This document shows positions 1 to 6,418 of a stretch of DNA of 6,858 bases, in pieces. The DNA is from Bacillota bacterium (GTDB lineage Bacteria > Bacillota > Clostridia > Christensenellales > CAG-138), in assembly GCA_023393045.1 (NCBI GenBank), contig JAEWMV010000230.1, forward strand, positions 1 to 6,858, in the 5' to 3' direction. Made by a program: the position numbers and the translations under genes. Under the pieces are notes generated by a model. That model saw only the letters and a list, made by a program, of their open reading frames with translations, did not search any database and had not been told where the DNA came from. Each line of letters begins with the position of its first letter. Position 1 is the stretch's first letter.

Positions 1-1
1 G

Positions 2-2845
2 CACTACATGGACGAGGTCGGCAAGCTGACCGGCCGCAGCTACCATCTGTTCGACTATGTGGGCGCGCCTGACGCGGACCGCGTGCTGGTCATCATGGGC
101 TCCGGCGCGGACGTCGCGGAGGAGACCATCAACTACCTCAACCGGAAGGGCGCGAAGCTCGGCCTCATCAAGGTGCGCCTGTACCGCCCGTTCGCGGCGG
201 ACAAGTTCATTTCGCTGCTGCCCAAAACCTGCAAGAAGGTCGCGGTGCTCGACCGCACCAAGGAAGCGGGCTCCCAGGGCGAACCCCTCTATCAGGACGT
301 GGTCAACGCCTTCTCGGAAGCCGGCATGTGCGATGTGAAGGTATACGGCGGCCGTTACGGCCTCGGTTCCAAGGACTTCACGCCCAGCATGGTGAAGGCG
401 GTCTATGACGACCTCGCCCAAGCCGCCCCCAAGGCGCGCTTCACCATCGGCATCACGGACGACGTGACCCACCTCTCCCTCCCCGTGAAGGAGCAGGTCA
501 ACGCCGCGCCCGAGGGCACCATCGCCTGCAAGTTCTACGGCCTCGGGTCCGACGGCACTGTGGGCGCGAACAAGAACAGCATCAAGATCATTGGCGACCA
601 TACCGACATGTACGCGCAGGGCTACTTCGCATACGATTCGAAGAAGTCCGGCGGCTTCACGGTCTCTCACCTGCGCTTTGGCAAGAAGCCCATACAGAGC
701 CCGTACCTCATCGACGCGGCCGACTTCGCCGCCTGCCACAACCCCTCCTACGTCACCCGCTACGACGTGGCCGAGGGCATCAAGGAAGGCGGCACGTTCC
801 TTCTCAACTCCGAGTGGACGCTCGAGGAGATGGAGAAGGAGCTGCCCGCCGCGATGAAGAACGCCATCGCCAAGAACCACCTGAAGTTCTACAACATCGA
901 CGCCATCAAGCTCGCCCGCGAAACGGGCATGGGCAACCGCATCAACACCATCATGCAGAGCGCCTTCTTCAAGCTCGCCAACATCATCCCCGCGGAGCAG
1001 GCCCTCACCTACATGAAGGACGCGGCCAAGAAGAGCTATTCGAAGAAGGGCGACGACATCGTCAAGAAGAACTACGCCGCCATCGACGCGGGCGCCGAAA
1101 ATGTGGTTGAGATCAAGTACCCCGAGAGCTGGGCGACCACCACCGAGGGCGCGAAGCCCGTTTATACCACGGACGATCCGTATTTCCGCAACTTCATCCA
1201 CCCCATACTCGCCCAGAACGGCGATAAGCTGCCCGTTTCCATGTTCAACCCCGACGGCACCGTGCCCACGGGCACCACCAAGTACGAGAAGCGCGGCATC
1301 GCGGTGGAAGTACCCGAATGGATCCCCGAGAACTGCATCCAGTGCAACCAGTGCTCCTACGTGTGCCCGCACGCCGTCATCCGCCCCGTCCTGACGGATG
1401 CCTCCGACAACGCGCCCGCCTCCTTCGTGAGCAAGCCCGCCATCGGCAAGGAATTTGCAGGACTCAACTTCCGCATGCAGATTTCCCCGCTCGACTGCAC
1501 GGGCTGCGGCAACTGCGTGGAGGTTTGCCCCGCCAAGGAAAAAGCGCTCAAACTCGTTCCGTTGCATGAGGCACAGAAGGAGCAGGAGAAGAACTGGGAA
1601 TTCGCGCTCAACGTCAAAAAGAAGGACGTGGCGCTCAACACCAAAACCGTCAAGGGCAGCCAGTTCCTGCAGCCGCTCTTCGAGTTCTCCGGCGCGTGCG
1701 CTGGCTGCGGCGAAACGCCCTACATCAAGCTCATCACCCAGCTTTTCGGCGACAGGATGATGATCGCAAACGCCACCGGCTGCACCTCCATCTACGGCGG
1801 CAGCGCGCCGACCTGCCCCTATACCGTCAACGCAAAGGGCCACGGCCCCGCGTGGGCAAACTCCCTCTTCGAGGATAACGCCGAGTTCGGCTTCGGCATG
1901 AACCTTGCCACCATGCAGCGCCGCGAGAAGCTTGCGGACACGGTGCGGCAGCTCATCGCCGTGGATTACGCCGAGGAGGCCGTCAAGGCCGCCGGCAAGG
2001 AATGGCTTGAGAAAATGAACGACGCGGAAGGCTCCAAGGCCGCCGCCGAGAAGCTGCTCGCCGCCTGCCGCGACGGCGTGGACGTGGACCTCACCGGCAC
2101 CGAGTGGGAAGCCGAGTGGCTCAAGAACAACAAGGTCTGCACCTGCGAAGCGTGCACGCTCGCGCAGGCAGTCATCGACAACGCGGACCTTCTCGTGAAG
2201 AAGTCCATCTGGATATTCGGCGGCGACGGCTGGGCGTACGACATCGGCTACGGCGGACTCGACCACGTGCTCGCGATGAACGAGGACGTCAACGTGCTCG
2301 TGCTCGACACCGAGGTATATTCCAACACGGGCGGACAGTCCAGCAAAGCGACGCCGACCGGCTCTGTCGCGAAGTTCGCGGCCGCGGGCAAGCGCACCAA
2401 GAAGAAGGACCTGGGCATGATGGCGATGAGCTACGGCTACGTCTACGTCGCCAAGGTCTCCATGGGCGCCAACCAGAACCAGCTTATCAAGGCCGTGACC
2501 GAGGCCGAGGCGTACAAGGGCCCCTCCCTCATCATCGCCTACGCGCCCTGCATCAACCACGGCATCAACATGGGCCACTCCCAGGCGGAAGCCAAGAAGG
2601 CCGTGGATGCGGGCTACTGGCCGCTCTACAGGTACAACCCCGACCTCGCCGGAGAGGGCAAAAACCCCTTCTCGCTCGACAGCAAGCCCGCGACGGGATC
2701 GTACCGCGAGTTCATCATGGGCGAAACGCGCTACGCCTCGCTCCTGAAGTCCTTCCCCGAGGTGGCCGACAAGCTCTTCGAGCGCGCCGAGGAAGAAGCC
2801 CGCGAGAAGTACGACTACTACAAGAAGCTCAACGATATGCAGTAA
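2..2845 (+). CDS. nifJ: Pyruvate:ferredoxin (flavodoxin) oxidoreductase, N-terminus missing
   Basis: Single-chain cytoplasmic enzyme that oxidises pyruvate with CoA to acetyl-CoA and CO2, passing electrons to ferredoxin or flavodoxin. The reading frame is open from base 2; the Met at base 8 is internal. Counting that Met as residue 1, the order is: domain II from the window edge (YHLFDYVGAPDADRV); a CoA-domain stretch near 176-190 (FYGLGSDGTVGANK); two ferredoxin-type motifs, C443/446/449/453 and C497/500/503/507, for two [4Fe-4S] clusters; proximal-cluster cysteines C564, C567, C592 and C848; and the thiamine diphosphate motif G739-D740-G741 to N773. The spacing C567-C592 equals that of the Desulfovibrio africanus enzyme (C815-C840, from memory). 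By that alignment about 245 residues, mostly domain I, lie upstream. Only 97 residues follow C848, so the long C-terminal extension of the D. africanus enzyme is absent. An extra cysteine group (C687, C711, C713, C716) is unusual. Codon use is strongly C/G-ending, suggesting high expression. Terminators follow at once. Confidence 0.97.
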   Translation, partial: HYMDEVGKLTGRSYHLFDYVGAPDADRVLVIMGSGADVAEETINYLNRKGAKLGLIKVRLYRPFAADKFISLLPKTCKKVAVLDRTKEAGSQGEPLYQDVVNAFSEAGMCDVKVYGGRYGLGSKDFTPSMVKAVYDDLAQAAPKARFTIGITDDVTHLSLPVKEQVNAAPEGTIACKFYGLGSDGTVGANKNSIKIIGDHTDMYAQGYFAYDSKKSGGFTVSHLRFGKKPIQSPYLIDAADFAACHNPSYVTRYDVAEGIKEGGTFLLNSEWTLEEMEKELPAAMKNAIAKNHLKFYNIDAIKLARETGMGNRINTIMQSAFFKLANIIPAEQALTYMKDAAKKSYSKKGDDIVKKNYAAIDAGAENVVEIKYPESWATTTEGAKPVYTTDDPYFRNFIHPILAQNGDKLPVSMFNPDGTVPTGTTKYEKRGIAVEVPEWIPENCIQCNQCSYVCPHAVIRPVLTDASDNAPASFVSKPAIGKEFAGLNFRMQISPLDCTGCGNCVEVCPAKEKALKLVPLHEAQKEQEKNWEFALNVKKKDVALNTKTVKGSQFLQPLFEFSGACAGCGETPYIKLITQLFGDRMMIANATGCTSIYGGSAPTCPYTVNAKGHGPAWANSLFEDNAEFGFGMNLATMQRREKLADTVRQLIAVDYAEEAVKAAGKEWLEKMNDAEGSKAAAEKLLAACRDGVDVDLTGTEWEAEWLKNNKVCTCEACTLAQAVIDNADLLVKKSIWIFGGDGWAYDIGYGGLDHVLAMNEDVNVLVLDTEVYSNTGGQSSKATPTGSVAKFAAAGKRTKKKDLGMMAMSYGYVYVAKVSMGANQNQLIKAVTEAEAYKGPSLIIAYAPCINHGINMGHSQAEAKKAVDAGYWPLYRYNPDLAGEGKNPFSLDSKPATGSYREFIMGETRYASLLKSFPEVADKLFERAEEEAREKYDYYKKLNDMQ

Positions 2846-2850
2846 ACCAA

Positions 2851-2876
2851 AAATCCCGCTTCGGCGGGGTTTTTCT
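2851..2876 (+). terminator. Rho-independent terminator after the pyruvate:ferredoxin oxidoreductase gene
   Basis: A CCCGC stem (2855-2859), TTCG loop (2860-2863) and GCGGG stem (2864-2868), extended by a T-G pair and by AAA (2851-2853) against TTT (2870-2872). It begins 5 bases after the TAA stop and runs into TTTTTC. The left side is A-rich, so the minus-strand transcript also ends in a T run and the hairpin could work in both directions. Confidence 0.9.
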
Positions 2877-2898
2877 TTACGGAAAAGCGAATCATATA

Positions 2899-2924
2899 AA
2901 AACGCCCGCAAAAGCGGGCGTTTT
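2899..2924. terminator. Second, symmetrical bidirectional terminator between convergent genes
   Basis: A perfect 11-base-pair inverted repeat: AAAACGCCCGC (2899-2909), an AAAA loop (2910-2913) and GCGGGCGTTTT (2914-2924). The A run on the left and T run on the right give a U tract on either strand. On the minus strand it begins 19 bases past the stop of the oxidoreductase gene at 2944 and probably ends the pilus-operon transcript. On the plus strand it backs up the hairpin at 2851-2876. Confidence 0.9.
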
Positions 2925-2943
2925 AATTGTCAACCATTCATTA

Positions 2944-3933
2944 TCAGATATCCCGCGTCTCCCACGGATACCACATGCCCCATCCGTGCCGTATGCTGTC
3001 CATCAGCTCCATGACGAAGAGCGTGTCGGCATGGGTGGCCTCGGCGCACTCGAGCGCGCCGCGCTCAATGGCGTCCATGGCCGCGCGCACCTCGTACTCA
3101 AAGCCCGTGATCTGCGGAGCGCGGAGAGTTTCCTCAATGAGTTCATGGTCGCGGTTATAGACGCGCAGGTATTCGAAATTGTTGATGTTGCCGATGAGCG
3201 CATAGCCCTCCTCGCCATGTATGGCGCCGATGCGGTCCGTGGCGCAAAGCACGCTGAAGAACACGTTTGCCATGCGCCCGCCGCCATAGGTCAGCGCGGC
3301 ACAGCCCTGCAAATCCACGCCCTTTTCATTCATGACGGCGGCGCTTGCAACGTCCTTCACGTCGTTGCCCATGACGAGGGAGGCAAAGTGCATCGTATAC
3401 ACGCCCACGTCGAGCAGCGCGCCGCCCGCAAGCGACGGTTCCCGAAGCCGCTTCACATGCGCCACGGGATAGCCGAGGTTGCAGGTCATGGAGTGGATTT
3501 TGCCGATTTTGCCGCTTGCGAGGAAATCCCTGATCGTCCTTGCCATTGGCATATAGCGCGGCCATATCGCCTCCGTGACGAGCAGCCCTTTTTGCTTTGC
3601 GAGCGCGAACACCTCGCGCGCCTCCTTGGCCGTGGAGGTGAACGCCTTTTCGCACAGCACATGCTTGCCGCCCTCGAGGCATTGGCGCATATGCTCCGCA
3701 TGGTGGGAATGGGGCGTTGCAATATAGATGAGGTCCACGGCGGGGTCGCCGATCATCTCCCGGTAGGAGCCGTACGCTTTTTGGATGCCGTAGCGCGCGG
3801 CAAAGCCCTCGGCGCGCTCTTTCTCCCGCGCGGCCACGGCGTAGGGCACGACGGCGTCCATATGCACGAGGGTGTTGGCCATGTAGTTGGCGATGTTGCC
3901 CGCGCCCAGTATCCCGACATTGCGCTTCTTCAT
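2944..3933 (-). CDS. Gfo/Idh/MocA-family NAD(P)-dependent oxidoreductase
   Basis: A 329-residue soluble dehydrogenase, the normal length for this family. The N-terminal Rossmann fold has the dinucleotide motif GILGAGNIA (7-15), then the family stretch IYIATPHSHHAEH (69-81) and HVLCEKAFTS (91-100) with the expected catalytic Lys96. The Pro that usually follows this Lys is Ala here. The C-terminal alpha/beta domain shows GGALLDVGVYTMHF (170-183), which carries the family's Asp and His/Tyr active-site region. EAIWPRYMP (121-129) and GGALLDVGVY resemble the dihydrodiol dehydrogenase-like branch. Such enzymes oxidise or reduce sugars, inositols or related polyols; the substrate cannot be read from the sequence. 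The ATG at 3933 follows AAGGGGAGG. The gene starts 38 bases after the pilT stop with no terminator between, so co-transcription is likely, but a pilus role is only inference. Confidence 0.92.
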   Translation of the reverse strand: MKKRNVGILGAGNIANYMANTLVHMDAVVPYAVAAREKERAEGFAARYGIQKAYGSYREMIGDPAVDLIYIATPHSHHAEHMRQCLEGGKHVLCEKAFTSTAKEAREVFALAKQKGLLVTEAIWPRYMPMARTIRDFLASGKIGKIHSMTCNLGYPVAHVKRLREPSLAGGALLDVGVYTMHFASLVMGNDVKDVASAAVMNEKGVDLQGCAALTYGGGRMANVFFSVLCATDRIGAIHGEEGYALIGNINNFEYLRVYNRDHELIEETLRAPQITGFEYEVRAAMDAIERGALECAEATHADTLFVMELMDSIRHGWGMWYPWETRDI

Positions 3934-3937
3934 AAGT

Positions 3938-3946
3938 CCTCCCCTT
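3938..3946 (-). promoter_or_regulatory. Ribosome binding site of the Gfo/Idh/MocA gene
   Basis: On the minus strand AAGGGGAGG precedes ATG (3933-3931) with 4 bases between. It is purine-rich and close to the anti-Shine-Dalgarno complement, though the spacing is short. It supports the Met at 3933 as the start, which also places the Rossmann strand at residues 4-9 as the family requires. Confidence 0.7.
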
Positions 3947-3971
3947 CCCCGGGCGGCGTGAGGCGCGCCCG

Positions 3972-5033
3972 TCAGTAGTTCTTGGTGAGCTTGGTGTTCA
4001 TGGTGTCCGGGTCGGCGGCATAGGAGAGCGCGCTTTCAAAGCTGATGCGCCCCTGCCTGTAGAGCGAAAGGATGTTGGCGTCCATGCTCATCATGGTATC
4101 CGAATTGGAATAGATGATGTTGTCGATTTGGTGCGCCTTGCCCTCGCGGATGAGATTGCGTATGGCGGGGTTCACGAGCATCACCTCGAAGGCGGGCACG
4201 ATGCCGCCGTCCACCGCGGGGATAAGCTGCTGGGAGACGACCGCCTGCAGCACCATGGAGAGCTGCAGGCGCATCTGGTGCTGCTGGGCGGTGGGAAATA
4301 CGTCGATGATGCGGTCTATCGTCTTCGCTGCGCCCACCGTGTGGAGGGTGGAAAGCACGTACTGCCCCGTTTCTGCCGCAGTCATGGCGATGCTTATGGT
4401 TTCATAATCGCGCATCTCGCCTACGAGTATGGCGTTTGGCGCCTGGCGCAGCGCGTAGCGCAGCGCGCTCTTGAAGCCCTCCGTATCCGCATTGACCTCG
4501 CGCTGGCTGATGATGCTTTTGTCGTTTTTATAAAGGAACTCGATGGGATCCTCTATGGTGATGATGTGGTAGGGCAGGTTTTGATTCATCCTGTCCACAA
4601 TGCAGGAGAGCGTGGTGGATTTGCCGCTGCCCGCGGGCCCCGTGATGAGCACGAGCCCTTTTTTTATTTTATAAAGCTCCGTGACCGACCACGGTATGTT
4701 CAAAAGCGAGGGATCGGGCAGCTCGAAGCGCACGATGCGAACCACCGCCGTGAGCGACCCTCTTTGGCGAAACGCCGCCACGCGGAACCTGCCCGCGCCT
4801 CGTATGGAGAAGGAAAAATCGTCATCCCCGGTGCGCATAAGGCGCTCCATGCTCCTGTCCCCCGCGAGGGCGAAAAGCTCGCGCACGATGGATTCCGTGT
4901 GCGGGCTTGTGAGCGCGATGTTCCCCTTTGGACAGATGAGCCCTGCGCTCTTATAGCAGAGGGGTGAGCCCACCGCGATGATCACATCCGAAACATTTTC
5001 CTTGACCGCGTCGCGCAGCACATTTTCAATCAT
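3972..5033 (-). CDS. pilT: Type IV pilus retraction ATPase PilT
   Basis: A hexameric cytoplasmic ATPase of the secretion-ATPase superfamily that drives pilus disassembly (retraction, twitching motility). It has 353 residues, a typical PilT length. An N-terminal PAS-like domain is followed by GRFRVAAFRQRGS (81-93), Walker A GPAGSGKST (132-140), the Asp box IITIEDPIEF (157-166), Walker B AILVGEMRD (201-209) and the His box VLSTLHT (226-232). The C-terminal AIRNLIRE (290-297) is a signature of PilT rather than PilB/GspE, and the tetracysteine zinc motif of GspE/PilB is absent. The ATG at 5033 overlaps the preceding gene by 8 bases (ATGATTGA) and has GGAG nine bases upstream, so translation is probably coupled. 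It follows the pilC tail and four small membrane proteins in one unit. No PilB is present in the window. Confidence 0.96.
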   Translation of the reverse strand: MIENVLRDAVKENVSDVIIAVGSPLCYKSAGLICPKGNIALTSPHTESIVRELFALAGDRSMERLMRTGDDDFSFSIRGAGRFRVAAFRQRGSLTAVVRIVRFELPDPSLLNIPWSVTELYKIKKGLVLITGPAGSGKSTTLSCIVDRMNQNLPYHIITIEDPIEFLYKNDKSIISQREVNADTEGFKSALRYALRQAPNAILVGEMRDYETISIAMTAAETGQYVLSTLHTVGAAKTIDRIIDVFPTAQQHQMRLQLSMVLQAVVSQQLIPAVDGGIVPAFEVMLVNPAIRNLIREGKAHQIDNIIYSNSDTMMSMDANILSLYRQGRISFESALSYAADPDTMNTKLTKNY

Positions 5034-5511
5034 CCGAAATCACTCCGTTCCATATAAAAGGTAGTTCGGTGTAGGGAAGCTCCTTCGTCACGACGGTCGC
5101 GTTGGAGACGAGCGCGAAGCCCGCGCCGTCCTCCTCAATGCGCACGACGGTCTCGAGCGCGGTGTATTGCGTGAGGCGTGTGTAGAGCGTGACGTACGCC
5201 CCTTCCTCGGTTTCACAATAAACATACTGCTCCGCCGCGAGCGCGTCCGCGGGCAAGTCGCCGTCGAGTATGCCCCCGTCGAGCAGCGTTTGCAGATAAG
5301 CAAGGCGGCGCTGCGCCGCCGCGTCCGCCGCGTACCAATTGGCGTTGTTCTCCCCCATGCGCGCGGCAAGGCGCATTTCGGCGTTGGCGCTCGCCAAAGA
5401 GAGCGCCGCGAAGCAGGTGAGGCAGAGGATCACGAACACGATGATGATGCTGGGCGCGCCCACCGCCGTGAAACCCTGCGATGTGTTTTTCAATCTCACG
5501 GGCTTTGTCAC
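5026..5511 (-). CDS. Small membrane protein, minor-pilin-like (GspK/PilX-like N-terminus)
   Basis: 161 residues; I do not recognise a named family with confidence. A basic head (MTKPVRLKNT) leads into QGFTAVGAPSIIIVFV, then one hydrophobic helix (about 20-42) and a soluble C-terminal part (45-161) of helix and beta-like alternation (YVTLYTRLTQY, TVVRIEEDGAGFALVS). Gly13-Phe14-Thr15 looks like a prepilin cleavage site, but position +5 is Gly18 in place of the usual Glu. NNANWYAADAAAQRRLAYLQ (55-74) resembles the helix after the transmembrane segment in GspK/PilX, and GspK also lacks Glu+5. The start is GTG at 5511, preceded by GGAGGT at 5 bases; it overlaps the stop of the preceding gene as GTGA. 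Its place between minor-pilin-like genes and pilT supports a pilus role; the K-type assignment is inference. Confidence 0.85.
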   Translation of the reverse strand: MTKPVRLKNTSQGFTAVGAPSIIIVFVILCLTCFAALSLASANAEMRLAARMGENNANWYAADAAAQRRLAYLQTLLDGGILDGDLPADALAAEQYVYCETEEGAYVTLYTRLTQYTALETVVRIEEDGAGFALVSNATVVTKELPYTELPFIWNGVISDD

Positions 5512-5930
5512 GCCGCACCTCCGGTGAAGTTTGCGCAGGAGAGCGAGTAAATCACCGTGCCGTCGTCATAGAGGACGCTGAGGGTCATTTCATACAGGCC
5601 GTTTTGCTCCTCGCACTCGAGCCGTATGATGTATTCCTCAAAGCTGCCGGGCAGAAAGCTCACGTCGAGCCAGCCCTCGTACCCGCCGCTTTCCTCCACG
5701 GCTCCGTAGCAATCGATAAAATCCGCCTCCGGCGAGGACGACACGCGCACGAGCTCCGCCGCGCTGCTCGCGGCAAGTATGGCCCCCGACAGTTCCTCGG
5801 CCTGTTTCGCCCGCCTGTCCGCCCCGACGAAGAGCGTGATGATGACGGTAGCCGAGAGCGCGAAAAAGAGTATCACCGCCATGATTTCAATGAGGAAGGC
5901 GTACCCGCCCGCGTCCCGTCCGCCCCTCAT
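5508..5930 (-). CDS. Small membrane protein, minor-pilin-like (GspI/PilV-like)
   Basis: 140 residues from the start chosen here. A longer reading from an ATG at 5990 exists, but the ATG at 5930 has GGAGGT at 8 bases and overlaps the upstream stop as ATGA, and it puts a short charged head directly before the helix. The N-terminus reads MRGGRDAGGYAFLIEIMAVI, then a hydrophobic helix to about residue 35. This is very close to the prepilin pattern (Gly, aromatic, FLIE), but Glu15 is six residues after Gly9 and not five. A helix follows (RRAKQAEELSGAILAASSAAEL, about 39-60) in the style of GspI/PilV, then a beta-rich tail ending MTLSVLYDDGTVIYSLSC (115-132). It probably joins the pilus tip or assembly complex at the membrane. 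That role rests on context and architecture, with no recognised family. Confidence 0.86.
   Translation of the reverse strand: MRGGRDAGGYAFLIEIMAVILFFALSATVIITLFVGADRRAKQAEELSGAILAASSAAELVRVSSSPEADFIDCYGAVEESGGYEGWLDVSFLPGSFEEYIIRLECEEQNGLYEMTLSVLYDDGTVIYSLSCANFTGGAA
5517..5522 (-). promoter_or_regulatory. Ribosome binding site fixing a GTG start at 5511
   Basis: Minus-strand GGAGGT lies 5 bases before GTG (5511-5509). No ATG fits this frame at the N-terminus, so this site decides the start. The GTG overlaps the TGA of the gene before it by 4 bases (5508-5511). Confidence 0.8.
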
Positions 5931-6412
5931 GCCACCCCACCTCCCGGCGCGCGAAGGCGCACGCGCACGCTTCGCATCGTCCCATCCCAAGTATAGGCGA
6001 CGAGTGAAAAGCCGCTGTCGCCCTCATGGGCGAAGGTGAAATCCGAAAGCCGCGCGATCTCCTGCCCCGCGTCGGGCAAAAACACGGTTTCGGCCGAGAT
6101 ATACTGCTCCATGAGCGCGCCGTCGTAGAAGTACACGCAGATGACGTTTGCCTCGTCCTCATCCCAAAGGCAGAGTACACTCACTCCGTTTGCGTCCTCG
6201 ATGGTGACCGGCCCCTTGCCGTCGTGCGCGCGCAGCTTGTTTTCAACGTACACGAGCGAAGCGCGAAGGGCGTGGCCGTCTTCCATGCGCGCGACCACGC
6301 GCTCGTACACGCGCGCGCCATATAACACCTGCATGAGAGAGAGCACGGCGAACAGGGCAAAGAGCATAAGCAGCGACACGCTCGATGTGACGCCGCGATT
6401 TTTTTCACGCAC
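5927..6412 (-). CDS. DUF4860-like small membrane protein of the pilus operon
   Basis: 161 residues with a short basic head (MREKNRG), one hydrophobic helix (about 12-31), then YGARVYERVV and LRASLVYVENKLRAHDG (49-65). The C-terminal domain looks beta-rich, with VSVLCLWDED, ICVYFYDGALMEQYIS (91-106) and a final strand SVRVRLRAP. The GARVY, LxYVxNKLR and YYDGAL-type motifs match my recollection of DUF4860, a roughly 150-residue family of clostridia with no assigned function. No search was run. The layout resembles GspJ/PilW minor pilins: helix, long amphipathic extension, beta domain. The head Gly7 is followed by VTSSV, with no Glu at +5. The start is GTG at 6412, with GGAGGT at 8 bases that overlaps the stop codon of the preceding gene; the gap between the two genes is 6 bases. 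Confidence 0.87.
   Translation of the reverse strand: MREKNRGVTSSVSLLMLFALFAVLSLMQVLYGARVYERVVARMEDGHALRASLVYVENKLRAHDGKGPVTIEDANGVSVLCLWDEDEANVICVYFYDGALMEQYISAETVFLPDAGQEIARLSDFTFAHEGDSGFSLVAYTWDGTMRSVRVRLRAPGGGVA
5939..5944 (-). promoter_or_regulatory. Ribosome binding site deciding the start at 5930
   Basis: Minus-strand GGAGGT lies 8 bases before ATG (5930-5928). This favours the start at 5930 over the in-frame ATG at 5990, which would add 20 arginine- and glycine-rich residues and overlap the upstream gene by 64 bases. Confidence 0.85.
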
Positions 6413-6418
6413 TGCGCC

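Noticed and set aside
8..10. The ATG at base 8 as the start of the pyruvate:ferredoxin oxidoreductase.
   Set aside because: The frame is open to the window edge, the sequence begins at the family's domain II, and about 245 residues are missing compared with full-length enzymes.
3951..3970. A GGGCG...CGCCC inverted repeat in the gap between pilT and the dehydrogenase gene, as a terminator.
   Set aside because: The stem is only 5 pairs with a 10-base loop and no T run follows on the minus strand; an aggagg-type ribosome binding site follows instead.
2104..3978. A 624-codon open frame on the plus strand running out of the pyruvate:ferredoxin oxidoreductase gene and across the opposite dehydrogenase gene.
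   Set aside because: It overlaps two confident genes in other frames, has a low-complexity Arg/Gly/His/Ala composition typical of GC-rich shadow frames, and reads through both terminators.
4128..4967. A 279-codon plus-strand open frame opposite pilT.
   Set aside because: It is antisense to a gene with every PilT motif intact, and its translation is rich in Arg, His and Ala with no recognisable domain.
5931..5990. A 20-residue N-terminal extension of the 140-residue membrane protein, starting at ATG 5990.
   Set aside because: The ATG at 5930 has GGAGGT at 8 bases and an ATGA overlap with the gene before it; the extension is Arg/Gly-rich and would put a long head before a pilin-like helix.
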